From Mucilaginibacter ginsenosidivorax (GTDB taxonomy: Bacteria > Bacteroidota > Bacteroidia > Sphingobacteriales > Sphingobacteriaceae): 64,000 nt of DNA. A model generated the notes under the pieces. That model saw only the letters and a list, made by a program, of their open reading frames with translations, was not told the DNA's origin and ran no database searches. This document shows, piece after piece, positions 28,601-37,708 of the stretch. Each line of letters opens with the position of its first letter. Positions within the stretch are counted from its first letter, which is position 1. A program made the position numbers and the translations under genes. Location: the NCBI RefSeq assembly GCF_007971525.1, contig NZ_CP042437.1, positions 6,200,001-6,264,000 on the forward strand, given 5' to 3'.

Positions 28601-31258
28601 ACGGCAGCGACTTTAGGGAACGCGAGGCTTTAGTTGTGATTTGCTTTCATTCTTTGAACAACTGATATTTGAATCAACACATTTCTTTTTGGACTTTAAC
28701 CATTACAGGTTGTGATTTGCTTTCATTCTTTGAACAACTGATATTTGAATCAACACGGCCATCTATCCAAACAACAGTGTAATTGTTGTGATTTGCTTTC
28801 ATTCTTTGAACAACTGATATTTGAATCAACCTAAATGGGGTTTTAATGTGCCTTTCGCATGTTGTGATTTGCTTTCATTCTTTGAACAACTGATATTTGA
28901 ATCAACTTTGTCATTGGTAGTTACCTGTTCAACCCTGTTGTGATTTGCTTTCATTCTTTGAACAACTGATATTTGAATCAACTAACCGCAATTTCGGGAC
29001 TGCCGCGCTTGCGTTGTGATTTGCTTTCATTCTTTGAACAACTGATATTTGAATCAACGCGCGGCTAATGTTCCCATGCTTTCGGCGAGTTGTGATTTGC
29101 TTTCATTCTTTGAACAACTGATATTTGAATCAACCAATCGGTTAAACGTGGGAATGAATATGCAGTTGTGATTTGCTTTCATTCTTTGAACAACTGATAT
29201 TTGAATCAACTAGGAGCATTCAAATCAACAGCAAACAGCAGTTGTGATTTGCTTTCATTCTTTGAACAACTGATATTTGAATCAACACAATCGGTTAAAC
29301 GTGGGAATGAATATGCGTTGTGATTTGCTTTCATTCTTTGAACAACTGATATTTGAATCAACATACAACAGACAATTACAATACAATCGGTTGTTGTGAT
29401 TTGCTTTCATTCTTTGAACAACTGATATTTGAATCAACAAAGGACGTTATCATATAACGCACCGACACGTTGTGATTTGCTTTCATTCTTTGAACAACTG
29501 ATATTTGAATCAACCGCAATCGGCTCTATCTTTCCCGGTATTGGGTTGTGATTTGCTTTCATTCTTTGAACAACTGATATTTGAATCAACTGAACCCGCA
29601 GCCCTTAACAGGTTTCCTACGTTGTGATTTGCTTTCATTCTTTGAACAACTGATATTTGAATCAACCATGGCCGCTTCTTTTGCCCTACGGGCTACGTTG
29701 TGATTTGCTTTCATTCTTTGAACAACTGATATTTGAATCAACCCATTTTTTCTATAACTACCTGGCCGGTATGTTGTGATTTGCTTTCATTCTTTGAACA
29801 ACTGATATTTGAATCAACCCTCTCAAAATCTCAAAACGACGCATTAGGGTTGTGATTTGCTTTCATTCTTTGAACAACTGATATTTGAATCAACAAGTAG
29901 CCAACCACCAGCAGGAACACCAACGTTGTGATTTGCTTTCATTCTTTGAACAACTGATATTTGAATCAACATTTAACTGGTGCCCGTTTAATTAAAGAGG
30001 TTGTGATTTGCTTTCATTCTTTGAACAACTGATATTTGAATCAACTTGTGGTAGTAGCGCCTATGATAGTACCTGGTTGTGATTTGCTTTCATTCTTTGA
30101 ACAACTGATATTTGAATCAACAGTACCTCTATCGGAAGTCGAGAGCCGATAGTTGTGATTTGCTTTCATTCTTTGAACAACTGATATTTGAATCAACAAC
30201 CAATAGCGGCGGAACGAACCCAACAAGTTGTGATTTGCTTTCATTCTTTGAACAACTGATATTTGAATCAACGTACCAATGCTAATGGCAATGGCCAGGC
30301 GGGTTGTGATTTGCTTTCATTCTTTGAACAACTGATATTTGAATCAACAACGAACCCAACAATAACGTTCACAAGCCCGTTGTGATTTGCTTTCATTCTT
30401 TGAACAACTGATATTTGAATCAACTACAAAACACACCAGGAATAGACTGTAACGGTTGTGATTTGCTTTCATTCTTTGAACAACTGATATTTGAATCAAC
30501 TAACCGACTAAATGTTGGAATGAACATGCAGTTGTGATTTGCTTTCATTCTTTGAACAACTGATATTTGAATCAACTAACAGACTAAACGTCGGCATGAA
30601 TATGCAGTTGTGATTTGCTTTCATTCTTTGAACAACTGATATTTGAATCAACGTACCAATGCTAATGGCAATGGCCAGGCGGGTTGTGATTTGCTTTCAT
30701 TCTTTGAACAACTGATATTTGAATCAACATAAGCGGAGGAAGCTACGAAGACTGGGTGTTGTGATTTGCTTTCATTCTTTGAACAACTGATATTTGAATC
30801 AACCTTGCACATGGGTGTGCGGTATGGAAGTTTGTTGTGATTTGCTTTCATTCTTTGAACAACTGATATTTGAATCAACTTGCTAAACGTCCGGCCGAAT
30901 ATAGGCAACGTTGTGATTTGCTTTCATTCTTTGAACAACTGATATTTGAATCAACGAGGCTAAAATACAAGTAAAGACAGCAAAAGTTGTGATTTGCTTT
31001 CATTCTTTGAACAACTGATATTTGAATCAACTAAACATCCTTTTTTACGCAAGCTATCTACGTTGTGATTTGCTTTCATTCTTTGAACAACTGATATTTG
31101 AATCAACTGACTTAGTTAACAGGCCAGAACTTGCATTGTTGTGATTTGCTTTCATTCTTTGAACAACTGATATTTGAATCAACAATAATATACAATCCTA
31201 AATCCAGGCTGTGTTGTGATTTGCTTTCATTCTTTGAACAACTGATATTTGAATCAAC
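22636..31258 (+). CRISPR. type II-C CRISPR array, 114 repeats and 113 spacers
   Basis: I located each repeat by reading the sequence. A 46-bp repeat (first copy 22636-22681, last 31213-31258) recurs every 76 bases, with 30-nt spacers and eleven spacers of 29 nt. The first two repeats share the same four substitutions. I saw no variation in the other 112. The plus strand is the crRNA strand, because tracrRNA at 37543-37563 is complementary to repeat bases 2-22. Repeat bases 8-11 (TTTG) and 32-39 (GATATTTG), 20 nt apart, approximate the Bacteroidota -33/-7 promoter, suggesting transcription from every repeat. Six spacers occur twice. The degenerate repeats mark the 22.6 kb side as the old end, so new spacers probably enter next to cas2. 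Confidence 0.98.
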
Positions 31259-31311
31259 CTGCCATGGTATAAAATTCTAAATATCAATTGTTTATATCAA
31301 AAATCAGGAAT

Positions 31312-31345
31312 AAAAAATCCGGTTGCATAAGCTTCCGGATTTTTT
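31312..31345. terminator. bidirectional terminator between array and cas2
   Basis: An 11-bp perfect stem (31312-31322 with 31335-31345) around a 12-nt loop has A-runs on one side and T-runs on the other, so it can end transcripts from both sides. It would stop crRNA transcription on the plus strand and cas1-cas2 transcription on the minus strand. The AT-rich 53 bases before it (31259-31311) are where a leader or integration-guiding sequence is expected. Confidence 0.8.
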
Positions 31346-31458
31346 ATCGGTTTCGCTTTTATTATCCTGTCATAATTTTACAAGGGCGGCAAGAGGGTCT
31401 CTAATTAACAAATTTTAATCCTCCCCTCGCTTTTTGCCTTAAGCCTTCCGCTTTCAGC

Positions 31459-31788
31459 TCAAAATAATTCCAGTTGCTGGGGCGTATCCGGTAATTCTTT
31501 TTCTTCTTTTCCGTAAAATAGTTCCATCATGCCAAATTGTTTGTCGGTAATGGTCATGATGCCTACATGGCCTTTGGGCGGCAGTATCTTTTTTACACGT
31601 TTAATGTGTACGTCGGCATTTTCGCGGCTGCTGCAATGGCGCAGGTAAATAGAAAACTGGAACATGCCGAAGCCATCTTTCATAATATCCTTACGAAACT
31701 TGCTGTAAATCTGCCTGTCCTTTTTGGTTTCGGTAGGCAAATCAAAAAAAACTAATACCCACAAAATCCGGTATTCATTTAAGCGCAT
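31459..31788 (-). CDS. cas2: CRISPR-associated endoribonuclease-like Cas2
   Basis: A 109-residue protein with the Cas2 ferredoxin-like fold: RILWVLVFFDLPTETKKDRQIYSKFRKDIMKDGFGMFQFSIYLRHCSSRENADVHIKRVKKILP. The early Asp after VFF is the usual conserved residue. Cas2 forms the spacer-integration complex with Cas1. Its ATG follows the Cas1 stop region by 3 bases, so both are made from one message. It ends in a Leu/Glu-rich tail (DTPQQLELF). No csn2 or cas4 is present, which fits subtype II-C. Confidence 0.95.
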   Translation of the reverse strand: MRLNEYRILWVLVFFDLPTETKKDRQIYSKFRKDIMKDGFGMFQFSIYLRHCSSRENADVHIKRVKKILPPKGHVGIMTITDKQFGMMELFYGKEEKELPDTPQQLELF

Positions 31789-31791
31789 TTA

Positions 31792-32832
31792 TCAAAAAGG
31801 TAATTCTTCTTCGTCGTCATCATCGCCGGCTTTGTAATACTTCCCTTCTTCTTCGGCAGCCAGGCTTATAAAATCTTCTTCCAGGTCTTTATACAACACG
31901 CCCCGCCTTGGTGCAAAATCCTTCATCATAGGGTAGGTTATTTTTCTCAGCTTCCCTTCGTAACAGCGGGCCAGCGATGTGGTGGTGTTTTGTACGCCCA
32001 CCATTAGTGGACTGCGGCTTTTTTCAAACTGCACATCAACTGTGGCAATAGCCAGTAATTGCGATTTGATAGAATTACCCAGCTCCAAAAAATTCTCGCC
32101 GTTATCAATGATGCGCAATACAATCAAATCAACATATGGCCGGTAGGGTTCCATAATGTCATCGGCCAGGCAATAGGCATTATATTTATTACGGTGATGG
32201 ATGCCCAGCGTAGGGATCAGCCCCGAACATACCAACCCCCTTGCCACAATGGCCCGTAATATGGCGTAGCCGTAATTGAGTAAGTTGTTGGGCGGGTCGC
32301 CCTCCCGGCCGCGAAAAAACTCTACCTTTTTGGGAAACACGTTTTTCCAGTAATAAGCCGCCGCGCGGCCCTCGTAATTATCAGGGTCGCCGCTGCGTAC
32401 CGATTTTGCCCAGTGCAGCATATTATCATGATCGATACCCCGGCCGGCCAATATGGCCGCCTGGTTCAGTATTTTGGCCTGCGTAGTTTGTTGCCACAGC
32501 TGTTTTTTTAAAGGCAGCGACGCATCAACCTGGTACCGGAAGCGCTCGCTTTGGGTATGGTGCCCGTCAATAGGCAGCATCATGCCGGTAGGGTGGTGGG
32601 TATGGTCGCAGGTAATAATGGCACTGTTATTATTCAGCAGCGCGGCTATGCAGCCATGGGTAATGGTAATTTGCTGATGCTCCAGCACTACAATGCCCAC
32701 ATCCTCGATAGGCACCGACTTTTTGGATTCCTTTTCGCCTAACACTTTTAAATGCGGCAAATCAATCATAAGCTGCCCCTGACTGAGGCTTAGGTAAGCA
32801 GGATTGCTGAAGTGAAGCGTTCTTTTAATCAT
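31792..32832 (-). CDS. cas1: CRISPR-associated integrase Cas1
   Basis: The type II Cas1 integrase, starting MIKRTLHFSNPAYLSL at the ATG at 32832. A frame to 32859 adds nine residues without family support. Catalytic-site residues visible are Glu in DNYEGRAAAYYW, His in LGIHHRNKYNAY and the acidic ADDIMEPYRP. The C-terminus carries an acidic tail (AGDDDDEEELPF). It inserts new spacers with Cas2. Upstream on the same strand, after a gap of about 140 bases, come the res and mod genes of a type III restriction-modification system. So mod, res, cas1 and cas2 read in one direction, opposite to cas9. Confidence 0.95.
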   Translation of the reverse strand: MIKRTLHFSNPAYLSLSQGQLMIDLPHLKVLGEKESKKSVPIEDVGIVVLEHQQITITHGCIAALLNNNSAIITCDHTHHPTGMMLPIDGHHTQSERFRYQVDASLPLKKQLWQQTTQAKILNQAAILAGRGIDHDNMLHWAKSVRSGDPDNYEGRAAAYYWKNVFPKKVEFFRGREGDPPNNLLNYGYAILRAIVARGLVCSGLIPTLGIHHRNKYNAYCLADDIMEPYRPYVDLIVLRIIDNGENFLELGNSIKSQLLAIATVDVQFEKSRSPLMVGVQNTTTSLARCYEGKLRKITYPMMKDFAPRRGVLYKDLEEDFISLAAEEEGKYYKAGDDDDEEELPF

Positions 32833-32970
32833 ATTAACGTGATTGTAATTATTGAACAAATTTTTCCTGCCCCACCAGAGGTGAATTGCAGAGGTTATTG
32901 GTGTTCATTGCTGCTTTACCCAAAAATCTTCCGCCTATGCTTCTTCATCCCAAAATCTTTGCTCCAAAGG

Positions 32971-35604
32971 CTACAGCTGTTTTATCAATTCCCGCGCCTT
33001 ATCAGCATTATAAGCGCCATCAATCGCCTTCTTGTCAAACACCATAAAATAACTAAAGCGATTACCCGCCAGTTCGGCCCATTTATTGCCTAATCGGCAT
33101 TTAGCCTGGCTGTCGGAATTATCCCGGTCGTCGCCCTTTGTCTCTATCAAAATCACCTTACCCAGTTTGGTACCCACAATAAAATCGGGGTAATGATTTG
33201 ATTTATATCCGTTAATCATAAAACCCTTACCCCGCCCCAGGTTACGATGCCAAAAGGTGATGTTGGGCAGCGCCGCAATATTGCGGATCATGGTGGTTTC
33301 AAAATCGTTCATTAGTCCCTCGCGTTCATATAACGATTTGCTAACGGCTCCGCCGAGCATTCCCGGCACTATCATTTCGGGGAAAGCCCAGGTAGCTTCG
33401 GCTTCAATCTTGCCTATCTTAATCAAATCATTAAACCGTTCCTCGGCATAATTATCAGCATGCTGTTTTATTTTGGCTTTTATTTTATCAGCGTAGCTTA
33501 ACTTCCTCACTAAAATATCCTGAAGTTGTTCGGCGTTAAGTGAGCTTAAGATCCGTTCTATGTAAATCCTGATCTCCTGGTCGGCAATGGGGTACATGTC
33601 GCCAATCATCTTTATCAGTTGGTGGGCAATATCTTTTACCTGGTTGCTTGGTGGCTTAGCTAAAATGTAGGCCACTACGGGTTCTTTCAGCACCATGTCT
33701 TCAATTTTAGTAAAGCGGGCATCATATTCGCTTTGTCCGGTTTCCTCAATATCTACCTTATATAAATCCGACGAGATCTGTTCAAAATCAATTTTGATAT
33801 CCTCATTACTCAGCTTAAACAGGCTTAACAAAGGCTCCTGGCTTAAAAACTCCCTGCCGGTACCAAAAATGTTGGCCCTGCCTGTATTCAAATAAAACTG
33901 AGGCAGCTTTATTCCCGCAACATAGGGTTTGCCGGCAGCCACCAGTTTATAGCGCTTAATTTTATCGCCCATTTCTTCAAATATTTGCTCATCGGCAGGC
34001 TGCGTGCGTTGCTGGTTGATGGTGGCTTGCAGCGCAGCGCTTTGTGCAATAGCCATATCTTCAATTTTTGCCAATACCGAATCGTTAGCAACGGGTGTTA
34101 TCGTATCACCCAAATCAAAATTTATCCGATTGGTGTCCAGTTCCGGATCATCGGTCCCTGTTTTCTCCGGGAATAAAAATTGCTCTAAAACACCGGGTAT
34201 AGCAGCTTGCTTCTCCGTTTCGGTCATCACATCAATTTCCCGGTAATCCTTATCGCTAAAGCCCGCGGCCTGCAAGCCCTGCACAATATTTTGCAGCGTA
34301 TCGTTAAATTTGGCCGAGGCAGTGAGCACATACGATATATTGAGCAGCGATGCGCTGTGTTTTGTTACATACGGTTGCCGCAGTACCCGGCCTAATATTT
34401 GTTCGACATCCACTGCCGACGATTTATCGGCCAGCGAAGCCAGCACATAGGCAAAAGGGCAATCCCAGCCTTCTTTTAAAGCGTTAATGGTGATAATGTA
34501 TCGCACCTCGCACAAGGGAGATAGCAGATCTTCGCCCCTAAGTTCATCAATGGTAGCTGTTTTTATCCTGATCTGGTTTTGGGGGATGCCAATGGTTATC
34601 AGCTGGCGTTTAAGTTTTTCGTAAGTAATGTTCTCTTCGCCAATGCGGGGCTGCGCCTGGAACAATACTATCGGGCGAATGTACCTGCCACCCTGCTTTT
34701 GCTGTTCAATGGCCAGCAATTCCAGCTTGCGTTGCAGGTGCAGGGCGCTGTTTACCACCTCGGTTTTGTCGTGGTGGTTGTACACAATTACCGGCAACTT
34801 TACCATGTGCTCTTTTTTAAGTTCGATAGCAGGCACCATGCTAATGATGTTGCTGTTGTTTTTGGGCGTAGCGGTTAAATCCAACACGAAGGATGGGTTC
34901 AGCGCATTCAGCATGTCTACACTTAAGTTGCTCTCGGCATTGTGGCTTTCGTCTACAACAATAACCGGCTGCATACTACGCAGTACGTTTATGAGCGATG
35001 TCTCGTCCACATCCTGCAATAAATAACCTATATTGGTGTATTGTGAAGCGAAAGAAGCTAGCTGCCCGTTTTCCTGGTACACTTTGCGGTCTTCCTTGTT
35101 TTTAGCCCGCAGACTGGCAAAGCTCATTACCACTATAGACAGTTGTTCCTTAACCACAGCAGGGTTAAAGTTCAATCCCTGCAGCAAATCTTTTTTTTCA
35201 TACACCTCTACCCGGTGGTTAAACAAACTGTTTAGTTTTTGACGGTAGGGGTGGGCCGGGTTGCTTAATGCCGATACCGTTTGCCCTAATAAATTGCTCC
35301 ATGGCACCAGCCAAACTACCACGCGGGGCATTACGGCCGAGTAAGCGCTAAAAACGGTGTGCAGTGCGTTGCAGGCAATAAAAGTTTTACCGCCCGCCGT
35401 GGGCACCTTAATACAAACATGTGCCGCGTTTGGAATGGTATTTTTATACGGTTGCATGCCCTCGCCGCTAAGCGGGTTGTAGGGACCAATGCGTTCCTCC
35501 CAAAACAGGTTAAAAGCCCTGTCCGTTTTTTTATATTGCTGCACATACTCCAGGTATGTTTCCAGGTCGCGAATAACTTTATATTGATAGCTTTTTAATT
35601 CCAT
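32971..35604 (-). CDS. res: type III restriction enzyme, Res subunit
   Basis: An 877-residue helicase-nuclease. Superfamily 2 motifs are the Walker A TAGGKT (residues 69-74), the Walker B DESH (218-221) and TATP (244-247). The C-terminal nuclease domain has the PD-(D/E)xK site, with PD at 806-807 and ETK at 821-823 (DFIVGTKLGKVILIETKGD). Res with Mod forms the ATP-dependent type III restriction complex. It begins one base after the mod stop codon. It is unusual in lying directly upstream of cas1-cas2 on the same strand. Full length and apparently intact. Confidence 0.93.
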   Translation of the reverse strand: MELKSYQYKVIRDLETYLEYVQQYKKTDRAFNLFWEERIGPYNPLSGEGMQPYKNTIPNAAHVCIKVPTAGGKTFIACNALHTVFSAYSAVMPRVVVWLVPWSNLLGQTVSALSNPAHPYRQKLNSLFNHRVEVYEKKDLLQGLNFNPAVVKEQLSIVVMSFASLRAKNKEDRKVYQENGQLASFASQYTNIGYLLQDVDETSLINVLRSMQPVIVVDESHNAESNLSVDMLNALNPSFVLDLTATPKNNSNIISMVPAIELKKEHMVKLPVIVYNHHDKTEVVNSALHLQRKLELLAIEQQKQGGRYIRPIVLFQAQPRIGEENITYEKLKRQLITIGIPQNQIRIKTATIDELRGEDLLSPLCEVRYIITINALKEGWDCPFAYVLASLADKSSAVDVEQILGRVLRQPYVTKHSASLLNISYVLTASAKFNDTLQNIVQGLQAAGFSDKDYREIDVMTETEKQAAIPGVLEQFLFPEKTGTDDPELDTNRINFDLGDTITPVANDSVLAKIEDMAIAQSAALQATINQQRTQPADEQIFEEMGDKIKRYKLVAAGKPYVAGIKLPQFYLNTGRANIFGTGREFLSQEPLLSLFKLSNEDIKIDFEQISSDLYKVDIEETGQSEYDARFTKIEDMVLKEPVVAYILAKPPSNQVKDIAHQLIKMIGDMYPIADQEIRIYIERILSSLNAEQLQDILVRKLSYADKIKAKIKQHADNYAEERFNDLIKIGKIEAEATWAFPEMIVPGMLGGAVSKSLYEREGLMNDFETTMIRNIAALPNITFWHRNLGRGKGFMINGYKSNHYPDFIVGTKLGKVILIETKGDDRDNSDSQAKCRLGNKWAELAGNRFSYFMVFDKKAIDGAYNADKARELIKQL

Positions 35605-35605
35605 G

Positions 35606-37192
35606 TTAAAAGCGGCTTAAATCGCGCGGGATTTTTTTAAAAACAATGTTGTGCCTAAACAAAAAATCTTTAGATAGCAGGCAGTTATCGGCGTATACAA
35701 TGTATTGCCCCGCCTGTACATTGATACCCACCAGGCTGTCAAAATCAAGCGAGGTAAGCCTTTCCGGGTGGTAAATAAAGTAATAAGCCGTATTGTGGTG
35801 CACACCTAACAAAGTATCATCGGCAGCGCCGGGAGTAAACTTATCCAGAGCGGTCCGGGTTTCGCTGTACCATACATAGTTTTTAATTTTATCAATGCCC
35901 ACGGCTTCGTTCAGGTACTCCCGGTTTTCGCCCACAAAAAGCGGCTCGCCCAGGATATAATAATCAAAACTGCCGCCGGTACCCTCTTTGCCGCCGTAAC
36001 CTTGCATTACCCGTTTCACCCGCTCGGCGGTAATGCTTTCGGCATAGTCCTCCATTTCAATGAGGATAAATTTGCGGTTGCCGCCATCCTTTTTGTTGAG
36101 GTTAAGCACGGCATGCGCGGTAGTGCCGCTGCCAGCGAAACTGTCGAGGATGATGGAGTTGGAGGAGGTAGCTAACTGAATTATCCGTTCCATAAGCTTT
36201 ATCGCTTTAGGGGTTTCAAACAGCAGTTCGTTTTCTGAAAAAATAGTTTTTATATCCTTTTTCGCATCTTGGGTATGACCTACTTCTTTATAAGTCCAAA
36301 CAGTCATGGGGGTGATGCCATCTTTTACTTCAGAAATAAATCGTTTAATGGCCGGCACATTATTTCCATCGGGACCAAACCAAATACGATTGTCTGCAAT
36401 TAAATCCTGAAATCGCGATTCTGTATAACGCCAACAATATCCTTTCGGTGGGTAAACTATGCGCCCACTTGGTGTTGTGATCGGATATATTTGCTTTTCG
36501 ACTATTGGGCCGACACTTAAATCTCCTGGTTTATATAAGCCTCTTTTGTCGTTGTCTGGATTTATATAGCGTTCATTAGCTTCGTCTGTTCTTTTTAGAA
36601 GAAAGGTTAGTGCGTTAATATCTTTACCGTAACAAATAATGAAGTCGTGATTTGGAGAAAAACGCTTTTTTGTATTGACTGGAGCATATGCTCTTTGCCA
36701 TATGATATTGTTAACAAAGTTGCCCCCACCAAAAATCTCATCACATATGAGCTTTAAGACTGCCTGTTCGTTATCATCAATAGATATGAATATCACCCCA
36801 TCCTTTGCCAACAATTTGTGAAGTAGTACCAATCGCGGGTACATCATACAAAGCCATTTATCATGACGGGTAAGGTCTTCGCTATCTTTGCCAACAACCT
36901 GGCCCAGCCATTTTTTTAATTTGGGATGATTTACGTTGTCATTATATACCCAACTTTCGTTGCCGGTATTGTAAGGCGGATCTATATAAATACATTTCAC
37001 CCTGCCCTCATATTCGGGGAGTAATGATTTCAGCGCTTCGAGGTTATCGCCGTGGATTATTTTGTTGGAAGGTTCGCCCAGGTCGGGAGGGGCGCTGGTA
37101 TTGAAAGTATACTGATGTGCCAGCACTTTAAAAGGCACATCATGATGATGGGTAATTACTTTTTCTTTTCCGATCCAGGTTAGGGTTGGCAT
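35606..37192 (-). CDS. mod: type III DNA adenine-N6 methyltransferase, Mod subunit
   Basis: A 528-residue beta-class adenine methyltransferase. The catalytic DPPY (71-74, in CIYIDPPYNTGNES) precedes the AdoMet-binding FAGSGTT (352-358), the motif order of type III Mod proteins. The segment between them (about residues 134-324, bases 36220-36790) is visibly more AT-rich than the flanks and should hold the target-recognition domain. This fits exchange of that domain by transfer. Mod alone methylates and with Res restricts. It starts an operon running res, cas1, cas2, and diverges from tracrRNA and cas9. The recognition site is not predictable by eye. Confidence 0.92.
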   Translation of the reverse strand: MPTLTWIGKEKVITHHHDVPFKVLAHQYTFNTSAPPDLGEPSNKIIHGDNLEALKSLLPEYEGRVKCIYIDPPYNTGNESWVYNDNVNHPKLKKWLGQVVGKDSEDLTRHDKWLCMMYPRLVLLHKLLAKDGVIFISIDDNEQAVLKLICDEIFGGGNFVNNIIWQRAYAPVNTKKRFSPNHDFIICYGKDINALTFLLKRTDEANERYINPDNDKRGLYKPGDLSVGPIVEKQIYPITTPSGRIVYPPKGYCWRYTESRFQDLIADNRIWFGPDGNNVPAIKRFISEVKDGITPMTVWTYKEVGHTQDAKKDIKTIFSENELLFETPKAIKLMERIIQLATSSNSIILDSFAGSGTTAHAVLNLNKKDGGNRKFILIEMEDYAESITAERVKRVMQGYGGKEGTGGSFDYYILGEPLFVGENREYLNEAVGIDKIKNYVWYSETRTALDKFTPGAADDTLLGVHHNTAYYFIYHPERLTSLDFDSLVGINVQAGQYIVYADNCLLSKDFLFRHNIVFKKIPRDLSRF

Positions 37193-37262
37193 AATTGTGA
37201 TGTATTACCGCAATTCCTTACATATGCCCCCCTTACTGACCTCAACCTACGGACGGTACCGC

Positions 37263-37357
37263 GAAGAACCAGAGAGAATTAAATACAGTAAAGGAGGCAC
37301 CCGTAAAGCTGCATCACTCAACTGTTCCATTCTCTCGTACAAAATTCGCGGTTCTTC
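37263..37357. repeat. imperfect inverted repeat upstream of mod
   Basis: Two pairs of complementary 8-mers face each other: gaagaacc (37263-37270) with ggttcttc (37350-37357), and gagagaat (37272-37279) with attctctc (37329-37336). The ctacgga stretch at 37247-37253 and its complement near 37358 add weak similarity outside. It lies 70-165 bases upstream of the mod start and may be a small palindromic element or an operator region. I see no gene in it. Confidence 0.45.
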
Positions 37358-37540
37358 CGTAGAGAAACGGTCAGCAACGCTTCGCGTTGATTAATAATTT
37401 GGTATTAGGTTGATTTAATATTCTATATTTTGAAATATGGTTTAAATTATCCACAAAGTATAAAAATTATTTAACAGTAAGAAAAATAATCAATTTTATT
37501 ATTTAAAGACTTTTGAATTAATTTTTTATAAATTTACTTT

Positions 37541-37615
37541 TCAAGAATGAAAGCAAATCACAATAAGGATTATTCCGTTGTGAAAACATTTAAGGCGGGG
37601 TAACTCGCCTTTTTT
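37541..37615 (+). ncRNA. tracrRNA
   Basis: The anti-repeat at 37543-37563 is complementary over 21 consecutive bases to bases 2-22 of the CRISPR repeat. After it come a small nexus-type hairpin (ggattattcc, 37568-37577), ttgtg, and a terminator with a 6-bp stem (37592-37597 with 37606-37611) followed by a T-run to 37615. Transcription is therefore plus-strand. A TTTG at 37512-37515 and TACTTTTC at 37535-37542, 19 nt apart, resemble a Bacteroidota promoter. However, it would start the RNA close to or inside the anti-repeat, so the 5' end is uncertain. It lies between mod and cas9 and serves crRNA maturation and Cas9 loading. Confidence 0.93.
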
Positions 37616-37633
37616 AATTTTGAAAAATTTAAC

Positions 37634-37665
37634 TTTCTAATATAGATAATCTTTTTATATCTTTG
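37634..37665 (+). promoter_or_regulatory. Bacteroidota-type promoter for the tRNA-like gene and possibly cas9
   Basis: TATCTTTG at 37658-37665 is an exact match to the TAnnTTTG -7 element. TTTC at 37634-37637 lies 20 nt upstream as a near -33 element. It begins 19 bases after the tracrRNA terminator and should start RNA near 37670, ahead of the tRNA-like sequence. Bases 37637-37645 are also the site matched by the repeat-like element upstream of cas9. Confidence 0.6.
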
Positions 37666-37708
37666 AAGCGATCCAAAAAAAACCACGGACAGGTGGTAAT
37701 TTCTGGTT

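Noticed and set aside
31259..31458. Possible csn2 or cas4 gene between array and cas2
   Set aside because: There is no coding frame here, only an AT-rich stretch and a terminator. This supports II-C.
37197..37394. A 65-codon plus-strand frame upstream of tracrRNA
   Set aside because: It runs through an inverted repeat, has no conserved features and sits in the region between two divergent operons.
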